Source: Cercis canadensis
Taxonomy: Eukaryota; Streptophyta; Magnoliopsida; Fabales; Fabaceae
Direction: 5' to 3'
NCBI GenBank assembly: GCA_003255065.1
Contig: QAOA01001051.1
Span: forward strand, 25,540 to 89,539
Length of the DNA: 64,000 nt
How positions within the stretch are numbered: the first letter of the stretch is position 1; every line of letters begins with the position of its first letter. The position numbers and the translations under genes were made by a program. This document shows, one piece after another, positions 44,913 through 55,620 of this stretch. The notes under the pieces are model-generated. The model searched no databases, had not been told where the DNA came from, and was given only the letters and a program-made list of their open reading frames with translations.

Positions 44913-47440
44913 CTTCTGTAGCAGAGGAAATTTGTGAGATACCCTAAGTAGATGATAAGTTCCAGGTTCAAGTTTCTCAGGATCATTCTTGCTGCAGATA
45001 CAAGGATAACGTGAAATTTCTGCATTTTACATTCGTCAAAAGAAAGTGAACATAAATTGATATGTTTAACTCTCTTGCCACTTGGGTGCAATTAAAGATT
45101 GTTCTGCATGATAACAACTCACTCTCAAGCAATGCCAATTGATCCACATGATCAGCTCGGCCATCCACAACAATAGTATAGTTCATCACCTACAAATCCA
45201 AAAGAAATGTAAAGTCATACAAATCTTACACAATAGGTGAAAATCACAAATCACCCAATATTTTAATTTTAGAAGTTCATGAGAAGATAATACTGAGGGA
45301 AGAAATTGCAACACAAAAACCATTGATGACCTCATATATCTTGTTGGGAATCCAACTTAATGGAAGGTCTGGGATTAGAACATCAATGTTGCCGGTTGAA
45401 TCAATCAATTGCAGTTGTCTGGTAGATGGAGCAATCTGAATAATCAAAGCACCATCATTAATAGGAACTTTCTAATGATAGTAGATATGATATGTCAATT
45501 GTATAAAATTTTTATGTCTAAAAATGTACTGGCTCTATGTTCTATAAAATTATAGCATTATTGTCATATACATACAATTAAGAGAATTAATAGATGCATT
45601 GCATAAATGAGATTAGCAGAAATTATTGAAATAAGACAAAATGATGACATATAACCTGTAGATTTCTGAGCAAAACAATGCCTACATCTTCACTTGGAAT
45701 GATCCTCTTAGTTGACCAACCATAAAATCTTGCTTCATGGGATAAAAGTCTCAAATGGTTGTCAACAGGAATTATCTTAGGCACATTTTCCGACTTTAGC
45801 ATTCTCATAAAGGTGGTTGTACAGTGACATATGTAATTTTATCTTTCAATTGTTTGTAATAAATACTATCTGACAGAGAAACACAATGACTCTATGATGA
45901 ACATATCAGATCAAATTTCATAAAATGCAGAAATATAATTTAAGGTAACTACTAGGAAACTACCACTTTCAGGAAACCAAAATGCAGTTCTCCTCAGCAC
46001 CCATATGCATCATGTCTATAGAACCCCAAGAAAATACCATCCTGTCAAAAGAAATTTTTTGCATTATAACCAACCTAATGTAATAGAATTAGTTCTAATG
46101 AAATTTTCCCAACTGTCAATTTATTTGTATACCTAAGTTTGAAATACAGATGAAGGTAATTGTGAACTAGCATACATCTGAGCTAGTCTTTCTTCCTAGT
46201 AATACCTTGTAGTAACAGCTTGTCAGAAAGAACCAATACGGTAGCATTGGAGCATAAAGTAAATCTTGTGGTAAAATAGGAAACTTCTTGAACTTTAAGG
46301 AAGTAAATTACATGTTTTGAGGCCAAAATCTCCTTGTCACATTAGATACTAGCAAACTTTGTACGTAGACTTGAGACAAAAGTAATACCCTGCCAACCAA
46401 ATTAGGTTGGAATTATATATATTCAAGCAGTCTTTAAAATTCTCTTGGTTCTGATAAAAATGCTATAGAGGCATTTAAACTGTGTAATATCATAGTCTTG
46501 ACAAAAATGATAATGACTGAATGAACTTTTCCACCTAATTCTTGGATTGTGAAACTACAGGAGACCTGCAAGGCTGAATTGAATTATAACCTCATATGCA
46601 TAGGAAATGTATGGTCAACTATAAATGTTGAATAAGTTAGAAGCATTTTAAAGAACAAGTAGCGTTATCAACATGAAAAATATAAGATCAAATCATGACC
46701 ATCTATGACATCAGTTAGACCCCATTGACAGCAATGGCTCAATTTCCCTAATGAAAGGGAAGAATGCAAATGTACATAGAATGAAACTAAAAGCTTCTTG
46801 ACCATACATGAGGACTGTCATACTACAAATGCTCACATGAGAGAAATCTAAACTTGAATCAGCATAATTTAGTAGCAGTACATACACAGTTTCCAGTGGG
46901 GAAAAGGATTCCACAGTAATGCTAGTCTTGGCACAGGCCCCAAGCATAAGAACTTTTACCCATGAAAACTTTAGATCCACAAAATGGACATTTCTAACCA
47001 TTATCTACATGAAGACCCAGAATAACGAGCTAAAAGTGTTGCAAAAGCTAAAATGCATAAAGAAAGCCATCCTTTGGTAGCATACTACTTGTATCTATCT
47101 ACATCACAATAAATCTCAGGTCTAGAAAAGAGCAAATGTACTTTACTTACAATAGCACCAACTCTAAAACCATGTGGCAGAATATATAGTTGGTCAGTTA
47201 AAAGAAGCCATGTGCATAGTCCAGCTCCACAGCCATCCCTTGCATGTAGACACCTGTAATTATGCCAATATATGAACCACATTCACCGTTACCCTTAATA
47301 TCAATATTCAAACATGGTAGCCATTTCTTCAAAAACCGAAAAACATGTAGAACAGACTTCTCCCAAGTCACATACATCACAAGAGACTCCTCCTTACTTA
47401 TGAAAACCATTTTTTTCTTCAAACCGAAAGCAAATACCAA
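44913..47440 (-). pseudogene. CTC1: CTC1 relic, exons 1-8 of the recognisable series
   Basis: Exon limits in transcription order: about 47,440-47,151 (donor GTAAGT), 47,004-46,886, 46,389-46,312, 46,195-46,133, 46,041-45,964, about 45,835-45,656, 45,435-45,331, and 45,189-44,913. Recognisable segments are GSYIGIITGVYMQGM, WLLLTDQLYILPHGFRVGAI, KFSWVKVLMLGACAKTS, LAQMYASSQLPSSVFQ, FYGWSTKRIIPSEDVGIVL, IDVLIPDLPLSWIPNKIYE and GTYHLLRVSHKFPLLQK. A one-base frameshift separates VELD from TWLLLTDQ in exon 1. TAA interrupts exon 3, TAG sits at the end of exon 4, and TGA is in exon 5. Exon 8 changes frame near 45,010. Exons 6 and 7 remain open. Confidence 0.84.
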
Positions 47441-48798
47441 ATTCGGACAGCAAGGGGATTTAAGAACAACATACCAAGAAAAAATTCACCGGACAACAGT
47501 CAGCAAGGTGATGGTCGGCGGTGTGAGATGTGAGTGTGAAAGAGGTGAAGGTGAGATGGCCGGCGATGTATGCAAGAGAAGAGAGTAGAGAAGAGAGGAT
47601 TCAGAGGAAAGGGAGAGAGCTCAGTCAAGAGAAAGTGAGAAGGGGAAATTGGGCATTAGGGATTTCAACAAAAAAAAAGAATTTAAAGAAAATAACTGGC
47701 AGGTCAGCCCACCCCGACCCACACTCAACCCGCAACCCAAACGAGCCGGGCTCAGAAACTCGCTTCCAAACGGGCCAGCAAAACCTTAACCCAACCCAAC
47801 CCTTTTGCATGGCGGGACAAGCCAACCCGATAGGCCCAACCCATTTTAACACCTCTACCGTTCACATAAGTTTGAACCGATTTTTACCAATTGCCTCACT
47901 GGTTTTATCTCCTTAACCGAATCGATATTCAAATTGAGTACCGGTTTGACCAGTTGAACTGGCATGTCCAGTCCAGTTTTTAAAACATTGGTTTGAACTG
48001 TAAAAAAATGAAATCAACCAGCTATGCCAATGTGAGTGAGAATAAAAGAAGAAAGTTATTTACTTTTGTCAGCCAAAAAACAAAAGCACTAGTGATGGTA
48101 TAAGGTAAATACATGTTGGCCCAATGCCCAATATTTAATGGGCTACAATATGAGTCATACAAATACAACCAAATGATTTAAACAAAAAAAAAAAGTGGTT
48201 GTCAAGCTACTTTGGGGTAGAATTACACCATTTTTCTTTGAAGGGGATTCTAGTAGGATCCATGTCTTAAAATTAGTATCGTTACGAAAATCTTGAAAAA
48301 CTGAGTCATGCAGTATGGGTTAAATTTCAAAATAGTGAACATAATTTGGGTTTCAATGTTTCAAAGAAAATTATTATTTTGCGTTATTTTTTCTATCACT
48401 TTTCATGTATTGTTTTGTTTATGCATTTTATAGGAACTCATTTTAATGAAAACAGGAAATGGGCCTAAAAATACGTTTGGTTGAGTTTAATAAAAATGTT
48501 TTGTTGAAAACATTTCTTAAATTGGACCCAAATCTAGAAATTTCAAAATGACGTTTCCAGTGTTTCCTTCTTAAAGTTTTGAAAATGGGAAATGAAAAAG
48601 TGAAAGCACGGTGGCAATTTTGTAATTATAATGAAAACTAGTGAAAACAATGTGTCAATTTTGTAATTAAAATGAAAAAAGGGTTTTAAGTCTTCTATTC
48701 ATTCACAATAGATAAAGTGTGTCCAAGAGCAAGCAAATGTTCTTCTCTTTGGTATACTCTTTGGTGTAAACAAAGGCTTTCCTCTTCATGTCACAAAA
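47441..48798. other. Region between the two divergent pseudogenes
   Basis: It separates the CTC1 relic (minus) from the RsmH relic (plus). 47,500-47,690 is purine-rich and might be old 5' leader sequence. A truncated hAT-like end lies at 47,690-47,856, and 47,865-48,000 has AACCGGTTTGACCAGTTGAACTGG-like words that look like another repeat fragment. No CTC1 N-terminal exon was found here. Confidence 0.45.
47690..47856 (-). mobile_element. Truncated end of the GC-rich hAT-like element
   Basis: On the minus strand this starts TAGAGGTGTTAAAATGGGTTGGGCC and continues like the first about 160 bases of the complete element at 56,245-56,759, including GGGTTGGGTTAAGGTTTTGC. The other terminus is missing. 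Confidence 0.75.
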
Positions 48799-48960
48799 AT
48801 GGTTGCAGCTTCCAAGATGTCAGCCACAACTAAACTCATATATTGTATTCAAGATACATCTACCTATGCCATCAGTTATTATTGCCCATCTCTGCTTGCT
48901 TCTTTGAGCACCAAGCCCTCTAGGACTAGGAACATTACTAGTACAAACTTTTCTTCCTTT
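48799..48960 (+). pseudogene. Possible RsmH exon 1 (transit-peptide region)
   Basis: The frame from ATG 48,799 is rich in Ser, Thr, Ala and Arg (MVAASKMSATTKL; LSTKPSRTR), as expected for an organelle transit peptide, and lies directly upstream of RsmH exons on the same strand. Resemblance to real RsmH N-termini is weak, and the right boundary is a guess. Confidence 0.35.
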
Positions 48961-50837
48961 TCCTTCTATTTTTGGGGGTGGACTAAAGAGGGAAGGGGAA
49001 TTTATTGGGTGCTTGCTATAGCAATGGGAAATTATATCATTCACAAAACATACATGTCTCCTGTGCTGCTAGATTAGTTTGTTATTCCTGTTAATGACTT
49101 AATTAATATGTTGTTTTTGGTATCCAATTTTATAGCTCTAAATTTGGTGGTTGAATGTTGATCAAGTCTCTTTTTCTCATCACAGGTGAATAGCCCTAAG
49201 AGAGGATTCAGTGTGCTTGGTAATGGACCCCTTGATATGCGAATGGATCCTTAGGTATTCAGACATTTTAGAGTTCAATGCAAAATTTATACTCTTGAAT
49301 CTTGAGAAACTATGGACAAGTTGAAAGTTTTGATAATTCATATTTCAGAAATTACATGCAATGATGCTGACCTAATTATATGAGTGAAATATCTCAGATG
49401 CCTACAAAGTATAGATAAATTTTAGTTAATGTCATCCATTTCTTTTCTTTGGGAGACGGGGGAGGGGGGTTATGTTCTTAATATTTTCTATAAATTTAAC
49501 TAAGGATGCCTTTGGGCCAAATAACCCCGTTCATCCTAATTTCTTGTACTTACATTTTCAAGTGTATGCATGTCATCCAAACCTCGATGAGTGCAAGACG
49601 GATTCCTTAATTGCATCATATGTCAAAATTTGTCCCACATTTATAATCAGAACTTGTGGCACAAGCCATCTAAATATTCGGACTTCTTGAGGATATGTGC
49701 TCTAGAGTGAGGGCGTTGTTGAAAAACCTTAGACATCTTGGTTTTTGAATTATTTGGGAATTGGGAATAATTCTGATGATTTAACCCAATGTATATAACC
49801 ATTTTTAGATTAATTTACATATGGTCTGCCTTGGGGGTTTATATAAGTCACACTACAAGAAAATTCGTTTTTACTCACGGAAATTGTTCATGAACAAGAA
49901 GTCCATGAGAAAAACCTTACATTTCTTACGAAATGTGATTGTTGATATTATCTCATGGAGTTTCTCACGGAAAAAGAAGTCTATGAGACACGTCCATGAG
50001 AAATTTCGTAAGAAATGAAACCTCAACCGTCTTCATAAATATCTTTAGTTTTCTCACAAACTTTCTCACAGCCTTTAAGTTACGTGAGAAAGTCTGTGAG
50101 AAATTCCGTGAGAAAAATGAAGCGTACCATTTCACTTAAAATTGAATTCTAGGGTTTGTGCTCACGGACAAATTCAGTGAGAAAACTTGCATTTCTTCTT
50201 CCTCCCATAGCCGTAGCCTCCATTTTTAGAAAAGCTTCAAAACTTCTCTCCTCTGTTCTCTCTCTCTCCCCAGGCGTTTTCCAGCCATTTTTCCTCATGA
50301 AGTTGGGTTTTGTGGTGAAGGAATTCATCTTCCACCTTACCGATTTAGTTTTCTGATTACTAGCTCTTTGAGGTAGGTTCCACTATCTTTCTCTTCTCTA
50401 TAATTTTTTATGGATTTTCTATGAGAAATTTTCTATCAATTTGCATGCAAATTATATGTTTTAGTTGTATAGATTGTTTATTGGTTATTTTAGATAGTAT
50501 AGGAGTTGTTTTGGATGTAGTTGAATAGTATAGGTTTTTGACCGAATTTAGGTAGTGAAATTGATAAGGAATTTCATATCATATATTATGATTAGGTTCA
50601 TATTTTTGTTATATTATTGATGTGGAGTAATTGTGGAATTTTTTTGAATTTTTTGAAAGGTATAGAATTTGTTTTGTAATTTTTCCTATTGTTGTGTAAT
50701 TTTTACTTGTACAATTAGCTAATTTTAAGTTATGGAATGAATGGTTTTGTTGTGACCGAGTTCATATGTAATTGTGTGGAATTTTTAATTTCTGTATTGT
50801 TTAAGCTTTAGAGGAGACTGTTAAATTTTTTTTTTAG

Positions 50838-51070
50838 GGTTTAGGGATTTAGTGTTTAGGGTTAAGCTTTAAAGTTTGGGTTATGGTAATTTAGGGTTTA
50901 GGAAAAGGATTTAGGATTTAAGGTTTAAGGGGTCTAGGGTTAGGGTTAGGATTAAGATTAAGGTTTAAGTTTAGGGTTTAAGGGTCTAGAGTTAGTGTTT
51001 GGGGTTAAGCCTTAGATTTTAAGGGGTCTAGGGATAGGGTTTAGGGTTTGGATTATGAAAATTTAGGTTT
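50838..51070 (+). repeat. Degenerate telomere-like (TTTAGGG)n tract in CACTA copy C
   Basis: About 230 bases of TTTAGGG/GGTTTAG variants. The tract ends about 55 bases before the acceptor TATGACAG and the ATGTCAGACG start of the transposase relic, matching copies A and B. A short part is repeated after the N at 51,362. Confidence 0.85.
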
Positions 51071-51700
51071 AGTGATTTTATTGTATACGTAATTTCCTTG
51101 TTAATGTTTTTTTTTTGTATGACAGATGTCAGACGATCGTCGACAATCATCTCATTCCAGAGCAGAGATGCCGTTACTTGATCCTAACCCGTATGAAGTT
51201 ATTGAGCCATAACTTGGGCTGTGGGTGTTGTCTGGACCTGAAACTAGTATCATTAGATAACTAAGACATAAAGCTTCAACTCTTGTGAAGACCACATCTC
51301 CAAAATGTGGCATTTTGATGGTGCTATTGGCCTTTGAAGTCAACTAATCAGTCCAAAGAGCNGTCTAGGGATAGGGTTTAGGGTTTGGATTATGAAAATT
51401 TAGGTTTAGTGATTTTATTGTATACGTAATTTCCTTGTTAATATTTTTTTTTTGTATGACAGATGTCAGACGATCGTCGACAATCATCTCATTCCAGAGC
51501 AGAGATGTCGTTACTTGATCCTAACCCGTATGAAGTTATTGAGCCATAACTTGGGCTGTGGGTGTTGTCTGGACCTGAAACTAGTATCATTGGATAACTA
51601 AGACATAAAGCTTCAACTCTTGTGAAGACCACATCTCCAAAATGTGGCATTTTGATGGTGCTATTGGCCTTTGAAGTAAACTAATCAGTCCAAAGAGTTG
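51018..51700. repeat. Duplicate flanking an N in CACTA copy C (probable artefact)
   Basis: About 340 bases starting GTCTAGGGATAGGG occur before and after the N at 51,362 with very few differences; one of these turns TCA into TAA in the transposase frame. Confidence 0.88.
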
Positions 51701-53995
51701 TTAAGAGTAAATTGGGCTTAACTCTCTCATTTCAGGCCCAATTAAGCCCAAACTGGGGCCCAATTAAAGCTAAAGTCTAGAGGATTAATTCTAACCCAGG
51801 GGTAATATGGGTGTGTAATTAATTTAGAGGGTTACAAGTAGGTTAAGGAGGCAGATGTTTTTTGCATTCTACACTAGACAATTTTTAGTAGACAGTTTTC
51901 TTTGCCTCTTTTGTTCATTCTTGAGACTCACTATTTTATGGTTTTCCTTCTCCATTGGAGCTCAGATTTGATGACCATGGAGGAGTAGAATTTTTGTAAC
52001 CATGCTAGACTCCTAATTGAATTTGGTTTGATTTTGAGATTCTGTATTTATTTGATTCAAGTTTAATGCAATTCTATTTTTCTATGGATTTCTGCCTTGC
52101 CTTGGTTTTTATATGGATTAGAGAGATTTCTATTGTTCTTATGAATGTTGAGGTATGAAATAGAATTTAGATTGATTGATCTTTAATTTGTTGCATGAAT
52201 CCAGATAAGCTTTGTGCTAATTGATGTTCGATTTCAGGTTAAACAACTAATTACTAATTCTGTGTGATTGCAAGGATTAGTGATGTATGTGGTTAAATCG
52301 AATTCTGAATGATAATTCAGTAGGACCACTTAGTTATAATTAGAGATTTCGGTTATGACTAAACTCAATTAGCAGTGTTGCCTTAAGACTTGATTAATCA
52401 TTTTCAATCTAGGATGAATCAAACCAATTATTGATGGATGTCTAGCTAGGTTACGTTTTTATCAACTGATTTAATCTTTGTTTAATTCTGCAATTTACAA
52501 TTTGGTAATATAATTTGTGTTCAAAAATCCCCAGTTAGTAATCTTGAAGTTGTTAGTTAGTCATTGCATTCCCTGAGAGACTTCCTAAATCAGCCTTGTA
52601 TTGCATTCTTTATAGGGGATTTGGTTTAATTTAATTGGATAGCGATAATTCTAATCAATGCCACTCCAACTATTTTAGAGTCACCATTGCCCGGGTCCTC
52701 AACGGCTGATGATCAGATTTGGATCTGGCCATACAGGAAGAGGGAGTAAGTATTTTCTAATACATAGTTATGATATTTTTTATCGTTTAAAGGTTATTAT
52801 TTCTCATTGATAAGAATTTATTTTTCTTGTGCAACTCTCTTCCGTCTAAAGAGCTCGTGAACTTTCTTTCAACTATCTATAAGTTGAAATTTGAGGGCGA
52901 CTAGACCAATCTCACTTCTGTTCCTAATGAGGTGAAGGAACTCTGGTGGACAAAGTTCAAGGTAATAATTTCAACTTAATTAATTTTATTTTATTTTAAG
53001 CTAACTTAATTTTAATTTTACTAACTTTGATCTTTTGTTTTCTAATGCAGAGGAAATGTATCTAGGACCCGTAGTTTGAGAGCCAGATTCGTAAGATCTA
53101 GCTCACAAAGTGCAGGATAACATTTGCGTCTCTTTCTGAGACATCAGAATCAGGAAGTCGAAGGGCAACTGGTTGTCGCTTGTTGTGCTGAGGGACCTAA
53201 GAATTAAATGGGCCTTCGAAGAGTACAGAACGGTCTCAGAGCAGAACCAGAAGAACCGCTCCTTAGATCAGGAACAGGCTTACCACAGGGGCGGTTCGAT
53301 AACTGTCTCCGAACATAAAAGGAGGCTAGTAAGTTTTTGTTTATTTAAAAACCTTCTTTCATTTTAGATATGTTTAAAAATTAAGTTATTTATATTTAGC
53401 AATGGTTTTTTTTTTTTGTAGATGAAGGAGTTGGGGAGAGAGCCCAATGCACCGAAGGTCTTTCGTCACCTCCAGCAGAGTGCCATCAAGAGTTAGGTCC
53501 ATTAACGGGCTTAGTCTACTTATGTAAGTATTTTGGAAGTTAATTAGGAGGTTTAAAAATCTTAATTATAAATTTATTATTTCTTATTAACTTTATTCTT
53601 TTATCTATGCAACTGAGTATGAGAGGCGCTAGTCTGACAACTAAGCCTAATCCTCTTCGTCTTCTGTCAATGACAACGACATATGGCATGGGTTCTAAGG
53701 CCGGCCTGTGGCACTCGGCCCAACCATGGGGTTCCCAACCCTCCGACCCGCTACAACCTTAGATGTCAGAGGTTTTGTCCCTGATGATGGCCATGTCACA
53801 GGAGATGCAAGAGCTCTGCTAGCTGGTGCCGTTGGTCCAAGCTCTTGGGAGATCCGGCATGTTGACAAAGCAATTGGCTACGATGTTATCGCAGCTACTG
53901 CAATAGGGTCATAATGGGACATCTGATGCAGCCCCACAGCCCTTGACTGATGATGATGATGACTCAGCAGAGGACTTGGGAGACGACAACATGTG
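51125..53995 (+). pseudogene. Plant Ptta/En/Spm transposase (Transposase_24-like) relic of CACTA copy C
   Basis: The first exon starts at ATG 51,125 (MSDDRRQSSHSR). After the solo-LTR-like insertion it resumes with SSTADDQIWIWPYRKRE and a GTAAG donor (about 52,748), equivalent to SDGQLVIEPHGRKE of copy A. Next come KFEGD ... VPNEVKELWWTKFK, then a segment from 53,050 (SETSESGSRRATG, NQKNRSLDQEQAYHRGGS, ITVSEHKRRL) ending at 53,330, an exon ELGREPNAPKVFRHLQQ from about 53,423, and a C-terminal exon from about 53,612 ending in an acidic DDDD stretch. In-frame TAG/TAA codons interrupt several exons. Confidence 0.75.
51699..52676 (+). mobile_element. Solo-LTR-like insertion inside CACTA copy C
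   Basis: A 978-bp stretch starting TGTTAAGAG is bracketed by AGAGT (51,694-51,698 and 52,677-52,681). Removing it and one AGAGT restores an open exon reading into SSTADDQIW. It has no coding capacity and its style resembles the LARD-like repeats at 5.2 and 17.3 kb, though I could not align them fully. The right end is TATTTT rather than CA, so an LTR identity is not certain. Confidence 0.65.
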
Positions 53996-54635
53996 AGATT
54001 AGGGCTTAGTGTATATATTGTAGTGTACTTTTTTTTTCTTTTTTTTTTCTTTCTTTTTATAACATTTATCAATTGTAATTACATTTCATTAATAAAATTT
54101 AGTGGTTTTTATATATAATGCTTTTCATTGAAACTAATAATTAATTATTTAAAAAAAATTACACATTTATGAGCTGAAAAAAAAGAGGGCAACTCTCATG
54201 GAATTTCTCATAGGAGTAACTCCGTGATAATTTCTCGCATACATAAATCTGTGAGAAACTCACAGACTTATGTGTGACAAGTTCTCACACTTTGCATAGT
54301 TTCTTCATGAGAAAATCCGTAAGACATTTCTCATGGTCATTTTTTGTCCGTGAGAAATCCCTTATGTCACGACTATTTTTCTCTTGCCTTCATGTCCGTG
54401 AGAAAGCCTGTGAGAAATCTCTTTCTCACAGAATTTTGGCCATTTTCTCACGGATTTTGTTTGTGAGAAAATGCCTATTTTCTTGTAATGTCACTTCTAT
54501 ATGCCAACTATGAATTCTCCTTGATGGTTTACTTCTTTTTAGTGAAATGTCCCTCCGTGTCTTCCATTTGATTGTTTATCAATTTATCATTCATAATTTT
54601 TTTTTCCATTTAACTTATGCACAGGCCTATGACAG

Positions 54636-54828
54636 GTAAGTCTAAGAGCATAAGACATATTAAATTCTTGGCTAGATGTTGAAGTGGGCAATATTCGACG
54701 AGATTACGGAGAAGAAAGTAATTGGCACACTCTGTAAAATAAGATTGTCAATGCCCGGTTACATGGTGGATTGCATTCCACAAATGATTTGGTAGATCTT
54801 ATTAAGCATGTGACTTCTGCTTTGAAAG
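54636..54828 (+). pseudogene. RsmH relic exon: AED...DILNSW region
   Basis: The acceptor CTATGACAG and donor AAAG/GTTGG are normal. The translation begins VSLRA, TAA, DILNSW (usually A-E-D) and later has HTL, TAA, NKIV (usually Q). Phase matches the next exon (AAAG + GTGGAAGG gives GGRQGW). It lies about 145 bases after the right end of CACTA copy C. Confidence 0.88.
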
Positions 54829-55086
54829 GTTGGTCCTCTGGTTTTTCTTCACCGCCTGGTTTTCCTTGGGCTATATATGTTAGTAATTTATCATTAGAAA
54901 TGTTATGTTGCCTTTTTCTTGAGATGCTTAAGCTAGTTAGTAGCTCTACAATGCCATTCCTAATCTTCATGATTGCCTGTTCATACGTAGATGAATTATA
55001 ATATGAATTTGTTGAATGTCTACAAGCATTCTCATGAGAAAAATTGTGTAATTATTCATGCACAATTTTTTATTACATTGTAATAG

Positions 55087-55514
55087 GTGGAAGGCAAGGT
55101 TGGATAAAGACAGCAAGCCGGGCTTTTCAAGCACTAAGAATCATTGTTAATGATGAATTGAAGGCCCTTGAGGATTCCCATTATTCTTGTTTTGATTGCC
55201 TTGCACCTAGGGGTAGACTTGCAGTCATATATTTCCATAATCTAGAGAACATAATAGTGAATCAGACATTTCTCAATATAATTAAAGGGAAAGAAGATAA
55301 TATAAACAAGGTTGAAGTAGGGAGCTGCAATAGTAATTCTAGAAAGGTGAGAAATGAGATTGAAGAAGAAGAAGAAGAAGCTTGGATAAGGCACATAATA
55401 CATGTATCAATTGGAACAATTCTCACAAAAAGACCAATCACACAATCACGAGAGGAAGAAAAATTGAATCACTGCAGCAGAAGTGCCAAGCTCAAAGTCA
55501 TTCAGAAGCTTTGA
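55087..55514 (+). pseudogene. RsmH relic last exon
   Basis: Open from acceptor ATAG to TGA at 55,512-55,514. It includes the substrate-binding GGRQGWIKTASR segment and SFHSLED-like FHNLENIIV, in which the conserved S and D residues are replaced. A run of GAA codons adds a Glu tract. The C-terminal ILTKRPIT and SAKLKVIQKL are typical of the family. Confidence 0.9.
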
Positions 55515-55556
55515 AGATAAAATGAGGGTTGGTTGGAGCCCTTGAGAAATCTGTTT

Positions 55557-55620
55557 CACTACAAGAAAATACTTAAATTCTCACGAAACTTTCTCACAAA
55601 ATTTCGTCCAGTAAAATTTT
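55557..55620 (+). mobile_element. Fragment of a CACTA left end
   Basis: CACTACAAGAAAATAC followed by TTCTCACGAAACTTTCTCAC: the terminal repeat and first subterminal motifs of the same family, just after the RsmH stop. No matching right end follows. Confidence 0.75.

Larger units (their letters stand above)
24204..47440 (-). pseudogene. CTC1: CTC1 (CST telomere-maintenance complex) pseudogene, about 15 exons, split by retrotransposons
   Basis: CTC1 is the large OB-fold subunit of the CST complex (CTC1-STN1-TEN1) that protects chromosome ends and helps fill in telomeric C-strands in the nucleus. Minus-strand exons with good donors and acceptors follow the order of the plant protein from an internal N-terminal region (WEKSVLHVFRFLKKWLP) to the C-terminus (MMQELLKR, stop 24,204-24,206). 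The first roughly 200 or more residues were not found upstream of 47,440. Lesions: frameshifts in exons 1, 8, 10 and 12; in-frame stops at about 46,342, 46,133, 45,994, 25,806, 24,847 and 24,267; and a gypsy element inside exon 9. The intron between exons 8 and 9 holds nested copia elements. Exon count and order are from recognition by eye. The locus cannot make a full protein. Confidence 0.86.
49851..54490 (+). mobile_element. CACTA transposon copy C, transposase on plus strand, inside RsmH
   Basis: Left end CACTACAAGAAAATTCG; right end TTTTCTTGTAATG (one change from TAGTG). TCA duplications flank it (49,848-49,850 and 54,491-54,493). Subterminal zones 49,870-50,190 and 54,190-54,480 are dense in the TCCGTGAGAAA motif in both orientations. 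It contains a telomere-like tract, a transposase relic, a solo-LTR-like insertion (51,699-52,676) and an assembly overlap around N 51,362 (about 340 bases). Without these it would be about 3.3 kb, similar to copy A. Confidence 0.92.
48799..55514 (+). pseudogene. RsmH/MraW-type rRNA (cytosine-N4) methyltransferase pseudogene split by CACTA copy C
   Basis: RsmH methylates N4 of the cytosine equivalent to 16S C1402 in bacterial-type ribosomes; plant copies act in organelles. Three exons are clear: 49,187-49,255 (SPKRGFSVLGNGPLDMRMDP then TAG at the usual Gln), 54,636-54,828 (DILNSWLDVEVG ... YGEESNW ... GGLHSTNDLVDLI), and 55,087-55,514 (GRQGWIKTASRAFQALRI, DELKALEDSHY, GRLAVIYFHNLE, TFLNII, then a family-like C-terminus). 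A possible exon 1 starts at 48,799. The SAM-binding core (DxTxGxGGHS-type) was not found. Stops at 49,253, 54,651 and 54,735 and the CACTA insertion between exons show it is dead. Confidence 0.86.
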
